In this document: piece by piece, positions 62,644-64,000 of the stretch
Numbering within the stretch: position 1 is the stretch's first letter
Layout of the letters: the number at the start of each line of letters is the position of its first letter
Assembly: GCA_902598125.1 (NCBI GenBank)
Contig: CACKAJ010000001.1
Location: 1 to 64,000, forward strand
Source: an uncultured Pelagibacteraceae bacterium
GTDB taxonomy: Bacteria > Pseudomonadota > Alphaproteobacteria > Pelagibacterales > Pelagibacteraceae
DNA: 64,000 nucleotides
Direction: 5' to 3'
The notes under the pieces: model-generated
What the model was told of the DNA's origin: nothing
Seen by the model: only the letters and a program-made list of their open reading frames with translations
The model's database searches: none
Translations under genes and position numbers: made by a program

Positions 62644-64000
62644 ATGTCTTTTAATTGTAGGTTTGCGCCCTCTCCTACCGGGCCTCTTCATATTGGTGGA
62701 GTAAGAACAGCTTTATTTAATTGGCTTTTAGCAAAAAAAAATAAAGGCAAATATTTCTTAAGAATTGAAGATACAGACAAAGAACGATCAAAAGATGAGT
62801 TTAAAAAACAAATTATTTCTTCATTATCTTGGCTTGGCATTGAACATGATGGTGAAGAATACATTCAATCTAAAAATATTAATAAACACGTTGCGGTTGC
62901 TGAAGAGCTCATAAAAAAAGGTTTTGCTTATGAATGTTACTGTTCTGAAGAAGAAATTAATGAACAAAAAGAGAAGTGTAAAAAACAAGGTATACCGTAT
63001 GTTTATAATAGAAAATGGAGAGACTCTAAAGACCTTAAAATCCCAGATGGCGTAAAACCGGTAATTAGATTTAAAAGTAAAATTTCAGGAAATACGATTA
63101 TAAAAGATTTGGTACAAGGAGAAAGAAATATATCAAATTCTACAATTGAAGATTTTGTAATACTAAGAAAAGATAAATCACCAACATATCAATTATCAGC
63201 AACAGTTGATGACCACGAGATGAAAATAACACATGTTATAAGGGGGGATGATCATATGATTAATTCTTTTAAACAAAAACAAATCTATGACGCCATGGGT
63301 TGGGACGTGCCAAACTTTGCTCACATTCCATTAATCCATAGTGAACAAGGAAAAAAATTATCTAAAAGAGATAATGCATCTACGCTTGAAGATTATGTGA
63401 AAATTGGAATTATTTCAGATGCCTTGAGGAATTATTTATTAAGATTAGGATGGTCTTACAAAGATAAAGAGATTTTTACTAAGCAAGAAAGTATTGATTT
63501 ATTTGATTTAAGTGGCGTCGGTAAATCACCTTCAAAACTTGATATGAATAGGATTTATTCAATAAATGAAACATACATTAAGACAATAGACGAAAAAGAT
63601 CTTTTTAATTTCTTCAAAGAATACGTTTCGAAGTACAAAAAATCTATTGATCAAACAAAAGAAAATGTTCTTTTAAAATCAATGGGTTTTTTGAAGAATA
63701 AAGCAAAAACCCTAGAGGATATTTGGAATAACGCTCAATATATAATTAATGATAAAATTGCGATTGGCACAGATGATAAAAAATTAATTGATGATTTATC
63801 AAAAAAGGTAATTAATGACTTTATTAGTGAATATGAAAAACAATCCTCTTTATCTAGAGAAGTTTTAGAACCTATAATTAAATCCTTAATAGATAAGCAT
63901 AAGACAAATTTTAAAGGTGTGGGACAGCCTTTGAGAATAGCTTTAGTGGGCTCAAGATTTGGGCCAGGTCTATATGATGTAATATTATCCTTAGACAAGG
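62644..64000 (+). CDS. gltX: Glutamyl-tRNA synthetase (3' end cut)
   Basis: Class I synthetase charging tRNA-Glu. From ATG 62644 the frame is open to the window end, 452 codons; the family has 450-480 so only a few residues are missing. HIGH region: APSPTGPLHIGG at residues 8-19; KMSKS-type KLSKRDNAS near residue 240; C-terminal end VGQPLRIALVGSRFGPGL. It starts 19 bases after lexA. Alphaproteobacteria often carry two gltX copies, and some misacylate; this cannot be judged here. Confidence 0.95.
   Translation, partial: MSFNCRFAPSPTGPLHIGGVRTALFNWLLAKKNKGKYFLRIEDTDKERSKDEFKKQIISSLSWLGIEHDGEEYIQSKNINKHVAVAEELIKKGFAYECYCSEEEINEQKEKCKKQGIPYVYNRKWRDSKDLKIPDGVKPVIRFKSKISGNTIIKDLVQGERNISNSTIEDFVILRKDKSPTYQLSATVDDHEMKITHVIRGDDHMINSFKQKQIYDAMGWDVPNFAHIPLIHSEQGKKLSKRDNASTLEDYVKIGIISDALRNYLLRLGWSYKDKEIFTKQESIDLFDLSGVGKSPSKLDMNRIYSINETYIKTIDEKDLFNFFKEYVSKYKKSIDQTKENVLLKSMGFLKNKAKTLEDIWNNAQYIINDKIAIGTDDKKLIDDLSKKVINDFISEYEKQSSLSREVLEPIIKSLIDKHKTNFKGVGQPLRIALVGSRFGPGLYDVILSLDK

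Noticed and set aside
1-64000. CRISPR arrays, insertion sequences, prophage, toxin-antitoxin or secretion islands
   Set aside because: No regular spaced repeats, transposase, integrase or phage genes were seen. The ratA-like gene belongs to the COQ10/START family and is not a toxin in this setting.

Overview
This AT-rich, very tightly packed window reads as a chromosomal segment of a SAR11-type marine alphaproteobacterium (Candidatus Pelagibacter or a close relative). The grounds are the alphaproteobacterial gene orders (dgt/erpA/xthA; ispDF/ntrY-ntrX-trkA; eno-kdsA-pyrG-secG-tpiA; trpEGDC-lexA), lysine/asparagine/isoleucine-rich proteins, stop-start overlaps of 1-26 bases at most junctions, and a very high share of high-affinity ABC uptake systems. 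No insertion sequences, prophage genes, CRISPR arrays or rRNA were seen. Both edges cut genes: dgt on the left and gltX on the right.

Layout. 1-2254: dgt (partial), erpA, xthA. 2247-7816: manC-type GDP-mannose enzyme, ilvD, valS. 7846-14086: a sugar-uptake cassette of binding protein, two permeases and a GH63-like glycoside hydrolase on the minus strand, with its ATPase divergent on the plus strand. 14115-15573: tRNA-Cys, a methyltransferase, tRNA-Asn and an XRE regulator. 15717-17402: a secreted DUF6134-like protein and a cysteine synthase, divergent. 17397-21665: an aapJQMP-type general L-amino acid ABC transporter. 21835-24286: zapE, a tartrate/D-malate dehydrogenase-type enzyme, a small GNAT protein and tRNA-Arg. 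24305-28271: a ferric-iron transporter (fbpABC) under a Fur-like palindrome. 28414-31958: two small-molecule enzymes, with divergent pfkA and pyk plus an unlisted 56-residue ORF. 32125-41694: gapA, a complete glycerol ABC transporter (glpVSTPQ plus a DUF2160 protein), glpK and gpsA. 41694-47625: trkH, trkA, ntrX, ntrY. 47674-58064: ispDF, pgpA, cinA C-domain, ratA-like, lipA, ftsB-like, eno, kdsA, pyrG, secG, tpiA, ppiD. 58064-64000: trpE, trpG, trpD, trpC, lexA behind a clear SOS box, and gltX.

How the genes work together. Four importers occupy about a third of the window. The glycerol route is nearly self-contained: uptake, phosphorylation (glpK), oxidation of glycerol-3-phosphate (gpsA, in place of a glpD), isomerisation (tpiA), gapA, eno and pyk are all here, with only phosphoglycerate kinase and mutase missing from the window. 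A recurring regulatory design is visible: the glycerol, sugar and amino-acid binding-protein genes are each followed within about 20 bases by a terminator-like hairpin, and the next transport gene begins just beyond it without an obvious ribosome binding site.

No clearly new multi-gene system was found. The strongest leads are the asymmetric GlpS/GlpT ATPase pair, the repeated binding-protein/terminator architecture, the orphan GH63-like hydrolase that may reveal the sugar transporter's substrate, two tiny ORFs inside operons, the paired palindromes in the aapJ leader, and several apparent streamlining deletions from conserved alphaproteobacterial gene blocks (pdh genes between ftsB and lipA, moaC-moeA between trpC and lexA, dusB-ntrBC beside ispDF).
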